Shown here: in pieces, positions 17,355 through 24,885 of the stretch
Layout: each line of letters opens with the position of its first letter
How positions within the stretch are numbered: position 1 is the first letter of the stretch
Origin: an uncultured Collinsella sp.
Lineage (GTDB): Bacteria > Actinomycetota > Coriobacteriia > Coriobacteriales > Coriobacteriaceae
DNA: 64,000 bases
Assembly: GCA_959599915.1 (NCBI GenBank)
Contig: CAUGJE010000007.1
Location: 49,728-113,727, forward strand
Reading direction: 5' to 3'
Notes under the pieces: model-generated
Databases searched by the model: none
What the model was told of the DNA's origin: nothing
What the model saw: the letters and a program-made list of their open reading frames with translations, nothing else
Program-made: the position numbers and the translations under genes

Positions 17355-18572
17355 GTGCGCGTCCTCGTCACCGGCGCCAGGGGCTTCGTCGGGAAGAACC
17401 TCTGCTGCGCGCTGAAAAACATCCGCGACGGCAAGGACCGCCGCGCCAAATACCGAGCCCTGCTGCCGCTCGAGGTCATGGAGTATGACGTCGACTCGAC
17501 GACCGAGGAGCTGGACGGCTACTGCTCCCGCGCCGACTTCGTCTTCAACCTGGCCGGCGTCAACCGCCCCGAGGACCAGGCGGAGTTCATGGAGGGCAAC
17601 TTCGGGTTCGCCTCCACGCTGCTTGATGCCCTCGTGCGCCACGGGAACACGTGCCCCGTCATGCTCTCCAGCTCCGCGCAGGCGAGCCTTTCCGGCCGTT
17701 TTGAGGGCTCGGTCTACGGCGAGTCGAAACTGGCGGGGGAGGGCCTGTTCCGCGATTATTCCGAGCGCACGGGCGCCCCGGTGCTCATCTACCGCTTTCC
17801 CAACCTCTACGGCAAGTGGTGCCGCCCGCGTTACAACTCCGCCGTGGCCACCTTCTGCGACGCCATCGCCAACGGCCGCCCCTACACCGTGAACGACCCC
17901 TCGGTGGAGCTGGAGCTCCTCTACATCGACGACCTCGTCGACGAGATGCTGGGCGCCCTGCTGGGGGAGGAACACCGCTGCGGATACGAGGGGCTCGAGC
18001 GCGTCGACGGAGATGATTTCTGCTACGTCCCCGGGACCGACGTGAAAACCCTGGGCGAGATCGTCTACCTGCTGGGCAGCTTCCGCGACAGCCGCGAGAC
18101 GCTTTCGGTGCCGGACCTTTCCGAGGGATCCTTCTCCAAGAAGCTCTGGAGCACGTTCCTGTCCCACTACGAGCCGGGGCACTTCGCCTACTCCCTGAAG
18201 CCCAACACCGACGAGCGCGGCTCGTTCACCGAGTTCCTGCGCACGCCGGAGCGCGGCCAGGTCTCCATCAACGTCTCGAAGCCCGGCATCACCAAGGGCA
18301 ACCACTGGCACATGAGCAAATGGGAGAGGTTCCTGGTGGTCTCCGGTACCGCGTCGATCAGGCTGAGGAGGGTGGGGGAGGACGCCGAGGGCAAGCCCTT
18401 CCCCGTCGACGAGTATGTCGTCTCTGGTCCCGACATGCGCGTGGTCGAGATGATCCCCGGCTACACGCACTCCATCACCAACATGTCCGACACCGAGGAC
18501 CTCGTGACGGTCATGTGGGCCAACGAGCCCTTCGACCCCGAGGACCCCGACACCTACTACGAGGAGGTCTAG
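17355..18572 (+). CDS. capF: Bifunctional SDR-cupin, UDP-L-FucNAc pathway reductase (CapF type)
   Basis: 405 residues from GTG 17355 (MRVLVTGARGFVGKNLC), 1 bp after capE; the open frame extends upstream inside capE but without a start signal. The N-terminal SDR half has GARGFVG and the YGESKLAGE active-site motif. The C-terminal cupin half (from about residue 270) has GNHWHMSKWERFLVVSG with candidate metal-binding His residues and PGYTHSITNMS. This two-domain layout is specific to CapF/FnlB, which epimerises at C3 and reduces the 4-keto intermediate made by CapE. Confidence 0.9.
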   Translation: MRVLVTGARGFVGKNLCCALKNIRDGKDRRAKYRALLPLEVMEYDVDSTTEELDGYCSRADFVFNLAGVNRPEDQAEFMEGNFGFASTLLDALVRHGNTCPVMLSSSAQASLSGRFEGSVYGESKLAGEGLFRDYSERTGAPVLIYRFPNLYGKWCRPRYNSAVATFCDAIANGRPYTVNDPSVELELLYIDDLVDEMLGALLGEEHRCGYEGLERVDGDDFCYVPGTDVKTLGEIVYLLGSFRDSRETLSVPDLSEGSFSKKLWSTFLSHYEPGHFAYSLKPNTDERGSFTEFLRTPERGQVSINVSKPGITKGNHWHMSKWERFLVVSGTASIRLRRVGEDAEGKPFPVDEYVVSGPDMRVVEMIPGYTHSITNMSDTEDLVTVMWANEPFDPEDPDTYYEEV

Positions 18573-18576
18573 CCGC

Positions 18577-19758
18577 ATGGGCAAGGACTATTCCGATATC
18601 CGCTTCGGGGACGACGGCCGCCTGAAGCTGCTGATCATCGTGGGCACCCGCCCCGAGGTCATCCGCCTGTCCGAGGTCATCAAGAAGTGCCGCCGCCACT
18701 TCGACTGCCTGCTGGCTCACACCGGGCAGAACTACGACTACACGCTCAACGGCATCTTCTTCCGCGACCTGTCGCTGGACGACCCCGACGTCTACCTGGA
18801 CGCTGTGGGCGCCGACCTGGGCGAGACGGTGGGCAATATCATCGCCGCGAGCTATAAGCTGATGGTGCAGGTCCAGCCCGATGCGCTGCTGATCCTGGGC
18901 GACACCAACAGCTGCCTGTCCGCTATCGCGGCCAAGAGGCTCCACATCCCCATCTTCCACATGGAGGCGGGCAACCGCTGCAAGGACGAGTGCCTGCCCG
19001 AGGAGACCAACCGCCGCATCGTCGACGTGATCTCCGACGTCAACCTTGCCTACTCCGAGCACGCCCGTCGCTACCTCAAGGACACCGGCTGCGCCCCGGA
19101 GCGCACCTACGTCACAGGCTCGCCCATGGCGGAGGTCCTGCGCGCCAACCTGGACAAGATCGAGGCATCCGATATCCTCTCCGAGCTCCGCCTTGAGCCC
19201 AAGCGCTATATGCTGCTCTCGGCCCACCGCGAGGAGAACATCGACACCGAGGCGAACTTCACGAGTCTGTTCACCGCGATCAACGCGCTGGCCGAGAAAT
19301 ACGACATGCCGATCCTGTACTCCTGCCACCCGCGCTCCCGTAAGCGCCTGGAGGCCACTGGCTTCAAGCTCGACCCGCGCGTGCGCATGCACGAGCCCAT
19401 GGGTTTCCACGACTACAACTGCCTGCAGATGAACGCCTTCGCGGTTGTCTCCGACTCCGGCACCCTGCCCGAGGAGTCGAGCTTCTTCTCCAGTATCGGC
19501 CGCCCGTTCCCGGCGGTGTGCATCCGTACCTCGACCGAGCGCCCCGAGGCGCTGGACAAGGCGTGCTTCACGCTTGCCGGCATCAGCGAGCGCGGCCTGC
19601 TCCAGGCGGTCCACACCGCCGTCGAGCTCGACGCCGAGGGGTCGCTCCCCGAGGCCCCCGTGCCCGACTACGCCGACGAGACCGTGTCCACCAAGGTCGT
19701 GAAAATCATCCAGAGTTACACAGGCGTCGTAGACAAGATGGTGTGGAGGAAATGCTAG
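18577..19758 (+). CDS. capG: UDP-N-acetylglucosamine 2-epimerase-type enzyme (CapG/FnlC)
   Basis: Non-hydrolysing 2-epimerase family, 393 residues. Motifs include LLIIVGTRPEVIRLSEVI near the N-terminus, HTGQNYDYTLNGIFF, LILGDTNSCLSAIAAKR, FHMEAGNRC and the C-terminal SDSGTLPEESSFF nucleotide-binding segment. Together with capE and capF the expected product is UDP-N-acetyl-L-fucosamine, a common capsule sugar. It starts 4 bp after capF and its stop shares one base with the next start (TAGTG). Confidence 0.9.
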   Translation: MGKDYSDIRFGDDGRLKLLIIVGTRPEVIRLSEVIKKCRRHFDCLLAHTGQNYDYTLNGIFFRDLSLDDPDVYLDAVGADLGETVGNIIAASYKLMVQVQPDALLILGDTNSCLSAIAAKRLHIPIFHMEAGNRCKDECLPEETNRRIVDVISDVNLAYSEHARRYLKDTGCAPERTYVTGSPMAEVLRANLDKIEASDILSELRLEPKRYMLLSAHREENIDTEANFTSLFTAINALAEKYDMPILYSCHPRSRKRLEATGFKLDPRVRMHEPMGFHDYNCLQMNAFAVVSDSGTLPEESSFFSSIGRPFPAVCIRTSTERPEALDKACFTLAGISERGLLQAVHTAVELDAEGSLPEAPVPDYADETVSTKVVKIIQSYTGVVDKMVWRKC

Positions 19759-20894
19759 TGTCGCAGACCCAAGGGCTCACGACCGACGCGCTCGTCGACG
19801 AAGCACTCGCTCTGGGTGAATGTCTGGGACGCCCGCTGCGCTACGTCCAGCTCAACAGCTTTTACAACGGTTCCACCGGTACCATAATGCGCAACCTTCA
19901 CCATGAGCTGACTGAGCGCGGGGTTGACTCTTACATCTTCTGGGGCCGTCGCCACAACACGATAAGCGACCATGAGCAGTGCTGCGCTTCGAAGGCCGGC
20001 TACCTCTCCCACGGCGCCATGACACGTTTGCATGACCGCATGGGCTTCTACTCTAAGCGAGATACCGCAAAACTGCTCAAGCGCCTGGACGAGATCGATC
20101 CCGATGTGGTGCACCTGCATAACATACACGGCTATTACGTGAACATAGAGATGCTGTTCTCTTGGCTCGCCTCACATCGTTGCCAGGTTAAATGGACGTT
20201 GCACGATTGCTGGGCCTTTACGGGCCATTGTGCGTACTCGAAATGCTGCCCGCAGCTGGACACCTATCCCATAACGATTTCAAAAACCAACTGCGCGAGA
20301 AACTATGAAGATAAGAAACGCATCTTCACGAGCGTACCGCCTGAGCGGATGACGCTAATAACACCTTCACAGTGGCTCGCGGATTTGGTCGGGGAGAGCT
20401 TTCTCAAAGATTATCCGGTGGAGGTCCGTCATAACGTCATCGACACCGACGTTTTCAAACCCACCCCAAGCGACTTCCGCGAGAGATACGGTATTGGCGA
20501 CCGGTTTATGGTGCTAGGCGTTGCGAGCCCTTGGACCAAGCGCAAGGGACTTCCTGATTTCGTCCGCTTAGCCGAGGAACTTGACTCTGACAAGTTTGTC
20601 GTAGCGCTCGTCGGCCTTTCGGATCGGCAGCTAAAGGCGCTTCCCCGGGGCGTTGTTGGCCTCAAACGTACCAACTCTCCCCAGGAGCTCGCCGGCATCT
20701 ATACAACGGCGGACGTCTATTTCAATCCTACCGTAGAGGACAACTATCCGACGGTCAACCTTGAAGCCGAGGCCTGTGGCACTCCTGTTATAACTTACGA
20801 CACAGGTGGGTGCAGGGAGACGCTTCATCGTGCTGATTCAAGTTTCGTTGCCGGCTTTGATCAAGCACTATCCATGATAGAGAAAGGCTTTTAA
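19758..20894 (+). CDS. Glycosyltransferase family 4-like
   Basis: 378 residues from GTG 19758, preceded by GGAGGAAA. The N-terminal YVQLNSFYNGSTGTIMRNL and the TLHDCWAFTGHCAYSKC segment with its Cys pair resemble WcaC/colanic-acid-type GT4 enzymes. The C-terminal donor-binding region reads VASPWTKRKGLPDF and DNYPTVNLEAEACGTPVITYDTGG with the conserved EX7E-like motif. It probably transfers one of the middle sugars of the repeat unit; donor and acceptor cannot be read from sequence. GC content falls at this point relative to capEFG. Confidence 0.85.
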   Translation: MSQTQGLTTDALVDEALALGECLGRPLRYVQLNSFYNGSTGTIMRNLHHELTERGVDSYIFWGRRHNTISDHEQCCASKAGYLSHGAMTRLHDRMGFYSKRDTAKLLKRLDEIDPDVVHLHNIHGYYVNIEMLFSWLASHRCQVKWTLHDCWAFTGHCAYSKCCPQLDTYPITISKTNCARNYEDKKRIFTSVPPERMTLITPSQWLADLVGESFLKDYPVEVRHNVIDTDVFKPTPSDFRERYGIGDRFMVLGVASPWTKRKGLPDFVRLAEELDSDKFVVALVGLSDRQLKALPRGVVGLKRTNSPQELAGIYTTADVYFNPTVEDNYPTVNLEAEACGTPVITYDTGGCRETLHRADSSFVAGFDQALSMIEKGF

Positions 20895-20896
20895 TA

Positions 20897-21460
20897 ATGA
20901 GGGTCGACAAAGTCGTTCCTGCTGCTCAGGGATATAAACGCGTAGCGAAAATACCTTTAAAGGGCGTTCTCCTTGCAATAAATAAGTTATCGAACAAAAC
21001 TTATAAAAAGCTATACCCTCGCTACTTGGCGTGGCTAGGGGTCAACATCTCGGATAAGTTCTCCGAGTACGGTGATCCTTGGATAAGCCCTGAATGCCGC
21101 TTCGATGCGGCGGGCTACAATCTCATCACTTTGGGCGATGGAGTCACCATCAGCTATGGAACGTCCATCTTAGTCCACGACTACAGCATCGACAAGGCGT
21201 TGTATGCTCGCCGTGGGACTCATGGTAAGCTTCTCAAGTCTGTGACTATTGGCAGGAACTGTTTTATCGGCGCAAACACAATGATTCTGCCTGGCACTGT
21301 TATCGGTGATGACTGCATCATCGGGGGGGGGTCGGTTGTCAAAGGCCGCTTTCCGGTTGGATCGGTCGTATGCGGCAACCCGGCTCGCGTTGTTGGAACT
21401 GTAGATGAGTTCCTTGAAAAGCACGAGGCCAAAGAGGATATCGTTTATGGACTTTCCTAA
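20897..21460 (+). CDS. Left-handed beta-helix acyltransferase with an internal G9 tract
   Basis: 187-residue hexapeptide-repeat acyltransferase (WcaF/Maa-like), probably O-acetylating a sugar. Repeats run from about residue 70 (ITLGDGVTISYGTSI) to 165 (GSVVCGNPARVVG), with the His of VHDYS as likely catalytic residue. The codons for the IIGGGS turn are GGG GGG GGG, a run of nine G at 21323-21331. One slipped base would truncate the protein before the final coil, so on/off switching of acylation is possible; the frame is intact here. The start ATG 20897 lies 2 bp after the previous stop. Confidence 0.85.
   Translation: MRVDKVVPAAQGYKRVAKIPLKGVLLAINKLSNKTYKKLYPRYLAWLGVNISDKFSEYGDPWISPECRFDAAGYNLITLGDGVTISYGTSILVHDYSIDKALYARRGTHGKLLKSVTIGRNCFIGANTMILPGTVIGDDCIIGGGSVVKGRFPVGSVVCGNPARVVGTVDEFLEKHEAKEDIVYGLS
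21323..21331 (+). repeat. Poly(G)9 tract in the acyltransferase gene
   Basis: Nine consecutive G in frame as GGG GGG GGG, a length at which slipped-strand mispairing is common in bacterial contingency genes. See the acyltransferase entry and findings. Confidence 0.9.
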
Positions 21461-22517
21461 TGAGAAGGTGCTGCTGATTTCACGTCTCGACGGAAACAGG
21501 GGGCCTTTGGGCGTAGCCGCGGCAGTCCACTCCCGTCTTGCCCAGAATCATGCTTGCAAGCTTGCTGAGGTTTATTCCTTTGCCGATGTGCTAAAGCTCA
21601 TTGTGAAGATTCCATTTACTTACAAGGGTTACTCCATATGCGTGCACCAAAATGGATTCAGAGTACCCATGGCGCTCTGCATGCTATCGAAGATTGATCA
21701 CGGCAATAACTACTACCTCGTAGTTCATGGCATTGCAGCCGAAGAACGCAAATACCGGCCGGTGCTGTCTCGTGATCTTAAGCTCGAACCTAAGCTAATT
21801 AGAGAGTTCCCGAATCTCATCTGTGTTTCTAGGTTTGAGGCTGAAGTTCTTAAGAAGTTGTATGGCCGTAACGAAAACGTTACGGTGATCGGGAACGGTG
21901 TCGACCTCCCTGTAGGGGTTGAAGTCGACTCATTGTTGGCTGAGAAGCGCTCCTCGAATCCTCCCGTCGTGATAACGACGGGAGGATTCGAGGAGCGCAA
22001 GGGCTGCGATCTCGCACTCCTTGCGCTGTCGAAGTATGCTGCCCTAACGGATGCCCAACCTAGGCTCATAGTATGCGGTCGGGATTCCCGGGCCGTCGGC
22101 TCCAATCGTGCCCTCTGCGAAAAGATGGCTAGGGAGGGTGGTGTTGAGCTTGATTACCGCGGAGAAATATCTGACAAGGAAGAGTTAATGAGGCTCTATC
22201 GTAAGGCTGACTTCTATGCCGGGCTCAGCAGGTTCGACACCTTCAATGTATCCGTTTTGGAGGGCGCCGCATCTTGCTGCATACCTATTGTTTCCGAGAA
22301 GTGCGGCGCCTCTGCGCTCTTTGACGGATCCAACTCTATTCGTTGCGATATCGACGAAGCGGATTGGGCAGATGAGGCTGCCACATCCCTTGTTCGCCTG
22401 TGTTCTGATAACGCCCTCTATCGCGAGGTGGCAAGTCGCTCTCACGCTGTTGCCACAGCGAATACTTGGGATGCCGTGGCGGAGCGCTATTGGGAGGTTC
22501 TTTCGAATGACGAATAG
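21447..22517 (+). CDS. Glycosyltransferase family 4-like containing a perfect 24-bp palindrome
   Basis: 356 residues from ATG 21447, overlapping the acyltransferase end by 14 bp with AGAGGAT as ribosome site. The N-terminal LLISRLDGNRGPLGVAAAVH and mid-protein ENVTVIGNGVDLPVGVEVD match GT-B transferases. Donor-site segments are TTGGFEERKGCDLALLAL and FNVSVLEGAASCCIPIVSEKCGA. Codons around KRSSNPPVVITTGGFEER form a perfect inverted repeat (21947-21998), so the complementary strand encodes the same short peptide. The insert lies just before the GFEERKG motif and does not break the frame. Sugar specificity unknown. Confidence 0.8.
   Translation: MDFPNEKVLLISRLDGNRGPLGVAAAVHSRLAQNHACKLAEVYSFADVLKLIVKIPFTYKGYSICVHQNGFRVPMALCMLSKIDHGNNYYLVVHGIAAEERKYRPVLSRDLKLEPKLIREFPNLICVSRFEAEVLKKLYGRNENVTVIGNGVDLPVGVEVDSLLAEKRSSNPPVVITTGGFEERKGCDLALLALSKYAALTDAQPRLIVCGRDSRAVGSNRALCEKMAREGGVELDYRGEISDKEELMRLYRKADFYAGLSRFDTFNVSVLEGAASCCIPIVSEKCGASALFDGSNSIRCDIDEADWADEAATSLVRLCSDNALYREVASRSHAVATANTWDAVAERYWEVLSNDE
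21947..21998. repeat. Perfect 24-bp inverted repeat with 4-nt loop inside the glycosyltransferase gene
   Basis: The left arm begins GCGCTCCTCGAATCC and the right arm ends GGATTCGAGGAGCGC; all 24 positions pair, with GATA in the loop. Such a long perfect palindrome is not expected by chance in coding DNA. Confidence 0.95.
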
Positions 22518-23697
22518 CGCTACCGCTGATCAGCCTGTAAACCTATCACTTTCGTCAAGGAGCTCGGTCTTCTTCTGGATGGGTTTTTGGGTCTTATTTG
22601 CCAAATTCTTTCTCCAAGCTACTGTTTTCGTTGCGGTAGAAGGTGCGTTTGCTAAGGTCTTATTGCTATTTGGATGCGCTTTTCTGGCGTTCAGGGTGGC
22701 TGTCCTTTTCCTGGAGGGCCACTCGAGCGGTTTGGGAATTATAGGTATATGTCTCGGAACTGTGTCCTATGTTCTATCTGGCGAGTCTGTTTTGTTGACT
22801 ACTTCGCTTCTTCTTACCGCCGCATATGAAATTGATCCGCAATCTATCCTTAAATGCTGGAGCCGCGCCGTAACGGCAATCATAGTCCTTATGATCTGGA
22901 CCTATGTCATCGCTCGGCTGATGGGCGTGACGATTGGATTGCAATGGTCCGATATCGGAGGCCTGTCTTCGAATCGTAGTGCGTTGTTTTTTATCCATCC
23001 GAATTACTGCGCAGCCGTATTCTTCGCTTGGGCTATGGCCATGTTCTGTCGAACGGATGTACACATTGCGCTGAGGGGAATCGTCGGCGCGATTTCTACG
23101 AGTGTGATTGTTGCTGTAGCGGGTTCGCGGACTTCGGCAGCATCTCTCCTTCTCTTCTATGCATTGGTGGTTGTACTAACGGCCTGGTCAAATCGTGCGG
23201 GCAGCGGCTTTGTAAAATGGGTGCCAAGGGTTATCGTTGCCGTTCCTTTGGTTCTCTTTCTTTTTACGTTGTGGATTTCCGCCATCTGGTTCATGGGACC
23301 CAACTTCAGCCAGGCTGCGAGTGATTTTCTTACTGGTAGGCCTGCTCTTTGGTGGGCACAATGGAATTATGCTGGTCTCACTGTTTTCGGACACCATGCC
23401 TTTGAAGGCGTTCTTCTCATCAGGGGATCATTTCACGATATCCACACTGTTGATGGGATGTACGCATCGTTTCTGTTCAATATGGGGGTCGCAGGTTTCG
23501 CCTGGCTTCTAGTGCTCGCATGGCGTGCTTTCAAATTGAAGGAAGGAATCGATCCCATCTTTGCAGCCGCTCTTATTGCCATTTTCATCTTTGCTTTCAC
23601 CGAGTGGCATGCCGTAAATGCTGCTGTCTGCGCCCCTCTAATTCTCCTCTCTCGAGGAATGGTGCCTATCGAAAGGAGAGTACTCCGTGATTCCTGA
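22507..23697 (+). CDS. Polysaccharide polymerase (Wzy / O-antigen ligase-like membrane protein)
   Basis: 396-residue integral membrane protein with about ten hydrophobic segments, for example FWMGFWVLFAKFFLQATVFV and LVVVLTAWSNRAG. A long polar stretch, WFMGPNFSQAASDFLTGR, between late segments matches the periplasmic loop of O-antigen polymerase/ligase proteins. Such sequences diverge strongly, so the call rests on topology and position in a Wzx/Wzy-type cluster. The chosen start is ATG 22507 (MTNSATADQP), overlapping the previous gene by 11 bp; the frame is open further upstream only as a shadow. Confidence 0.75.
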   Translation: MTNSATADQPVNLSLSSRSSVFFWMGFWVLFAKFFLQATVFVAVEGAFAKVLLLFGCAFLAFRVAVLFLEGHSSGLGIIGICLGTVSYVLSGESVLLTTSLLLTAAYEIDPQSILKCWSRAVTAIIVLMIWTYVIARLMGVTIGLQWSDIGGLSSNRSALFFIHPNYCAAVFFAWAMAMFCRTDVHIALRGIVGAISTSVIVAVAGSRTSAASLLLFYALVVVLTAWSNRAGSGFVKWVPRVIVAVPLVLFLFTLWISAIWFMGPNFSQAASDFLTGRPALWWAQWNYAGLTVFGHHAFEGVLLIRGSFHDIHTVDGMYASFLFNMGVAGFAWLLVLAWRAFKLKEGIDPIFAAALIAIFIFAFTEWHAVNAAVCAPLILLSRGMVPIERRVLRDS

Positions 23698-24841
23698 TAT
23701 TCACAAACCTCTAATTTCTCAAATGACTTGGTACCAGTCTCAAAACTATGGGACGGTTCTTCAGGCATATGCCTTGCAAAGAACATTGAATGACATTGGG
23801 GCGGACGCTCGCCTCGTGAATTACGACCCCGCGCCTTGGCAGCAGCGAAATCAATCCGGGCTGCGTAAGAGTAAGCCCTTCAAGGCCGCTCGCATGTTCC
23901 AGCAGCGTGCAATGGGGGTTGCGCCGTTCACCTCAGCCGAGAAGAGTGCCGCGTTCAAGGGGTTTACTTCCACCTTCATTAAAGAAACCGAGCCGGTAGC
24001 TTCGCCAGATGATTTTGAAGCTCTGAATTCCTTTTTTGATGCGTTTGTCTGTGGCAGCGATCAAGTGTGGTCCCCACGTTGCTTCGACCCTCGTTACTAT
24101 CTCGATTTCGTCGCTGACGATAAACCCCGTATCGCCTATGCTCCAAGCTTCGGTTGTGACTCGCTCCCGGATACCATTGCTGCGGCTATCGCCCCACTTG
24201 TCTCTGGCTTCAACGCTTTGAGCGCTCGTGAGACTGCGGGAGCGCGAATGGTGAGGGACCTTAGCGGCAGGGAGTGTAAGGTTGTCTGCGATCCAGTGGT
24301 ACTGCTCGGTGCTGATGAGTGGCGTTCTATCAGTCGGCATGACACTCCGCTAGTCTCCGAGCGCTACTGTCTCTGCTACTTCTTGGGTCGCTCCGAGGGG
24401 AACTGGAAGCTTGCCCGTTCCATTGCCAAGAAAAAGGGCCTCGAACTCGTTATCATCCCTGTGTTTAACGGAGATAATAAGCGTGGGGGTATGGTTCCTT
24501 CTGGCGTGGGGCCGCTAGAGTTCCTCTGGCTCATAGACAATGCATCCCATGTGTGCACTGACTCGTTCCACGGTCTTGTCTTCTCGACCCTACTAGAACG
24601 AGACTTCTCTGTCTTTGAACGCTTTAAACCTGGCACCACCGCCTCACAAAACGTAAGAATTGAAAGCTTTTTGAGCCTTACAGGCCTTGAGGATAGATTA
24701 ATCCGATGGGATGCTAAGGACGCATCCTGCTCTGTCGCCCAAGTCAACTTTGCTCGTGCCGAAACCAGGATTTCCTCACTTCGCCAGAGTTCTCTGGAGT
24801 ATCTGCGAGGGGCTCTCAAGCCGGTACTCTCTGAGCACTAA
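23687..24841 (+). CDS. Polysaccharide pyruvyl transferase family protein
   Basis: 384 residues from GTG 23687, overlapping the polymerase by 11 bp. Family hallmarks are the N-terminal NYGTVLQAYALQRTL, the central FVCGSDQVWSP, APSFGCDSLP, and the C-terminal ASHVCTDSFHGLVFSTLLERDFSVF. Members attach ketal pyruvate from phosphoenolpyruvate to sugars, giving the polysaccharide negative charge. Acceptor sugar unknown. Confidence 0.88.
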   Translation: MIPDIHKPLISQMTWYQSQNYGTVLQAYALQRTLNDIGADARLVNYDPAPWQQRNQSGLRKSKPFKAARMFQQRAMGVAPFTSAEKSAAFKGFTSTFIKETEPVASPDDFEALNSFFDAFVCGSDQVWSPRCFDPRYYLDFVADDKPRIAYAPSFGCDSLPDTIAAAIAPLVSGFNALSARETAGARMVRDLSGRECKVVCDPVVLLGADEWRSISRHDTPLVSERYCLCYFLGRSEGNWKLARSIAKKKGLELVIIPVFNGDNKRGGMVPSGVGPLEFLWLIDNASHVCTDSFHGLVFSTLLERDFSVFERFKPGTTASQNVRIESFLSLTGLEDRLIRWDAKDASCSVAQVNFARAETRISSLRQSSLEYLRGALKPVLSEH

Positions 24842-24885
24842 CGGTGCGCGTAATCGTGAACCATTAACAAAGAAAGGTAGCGTAG

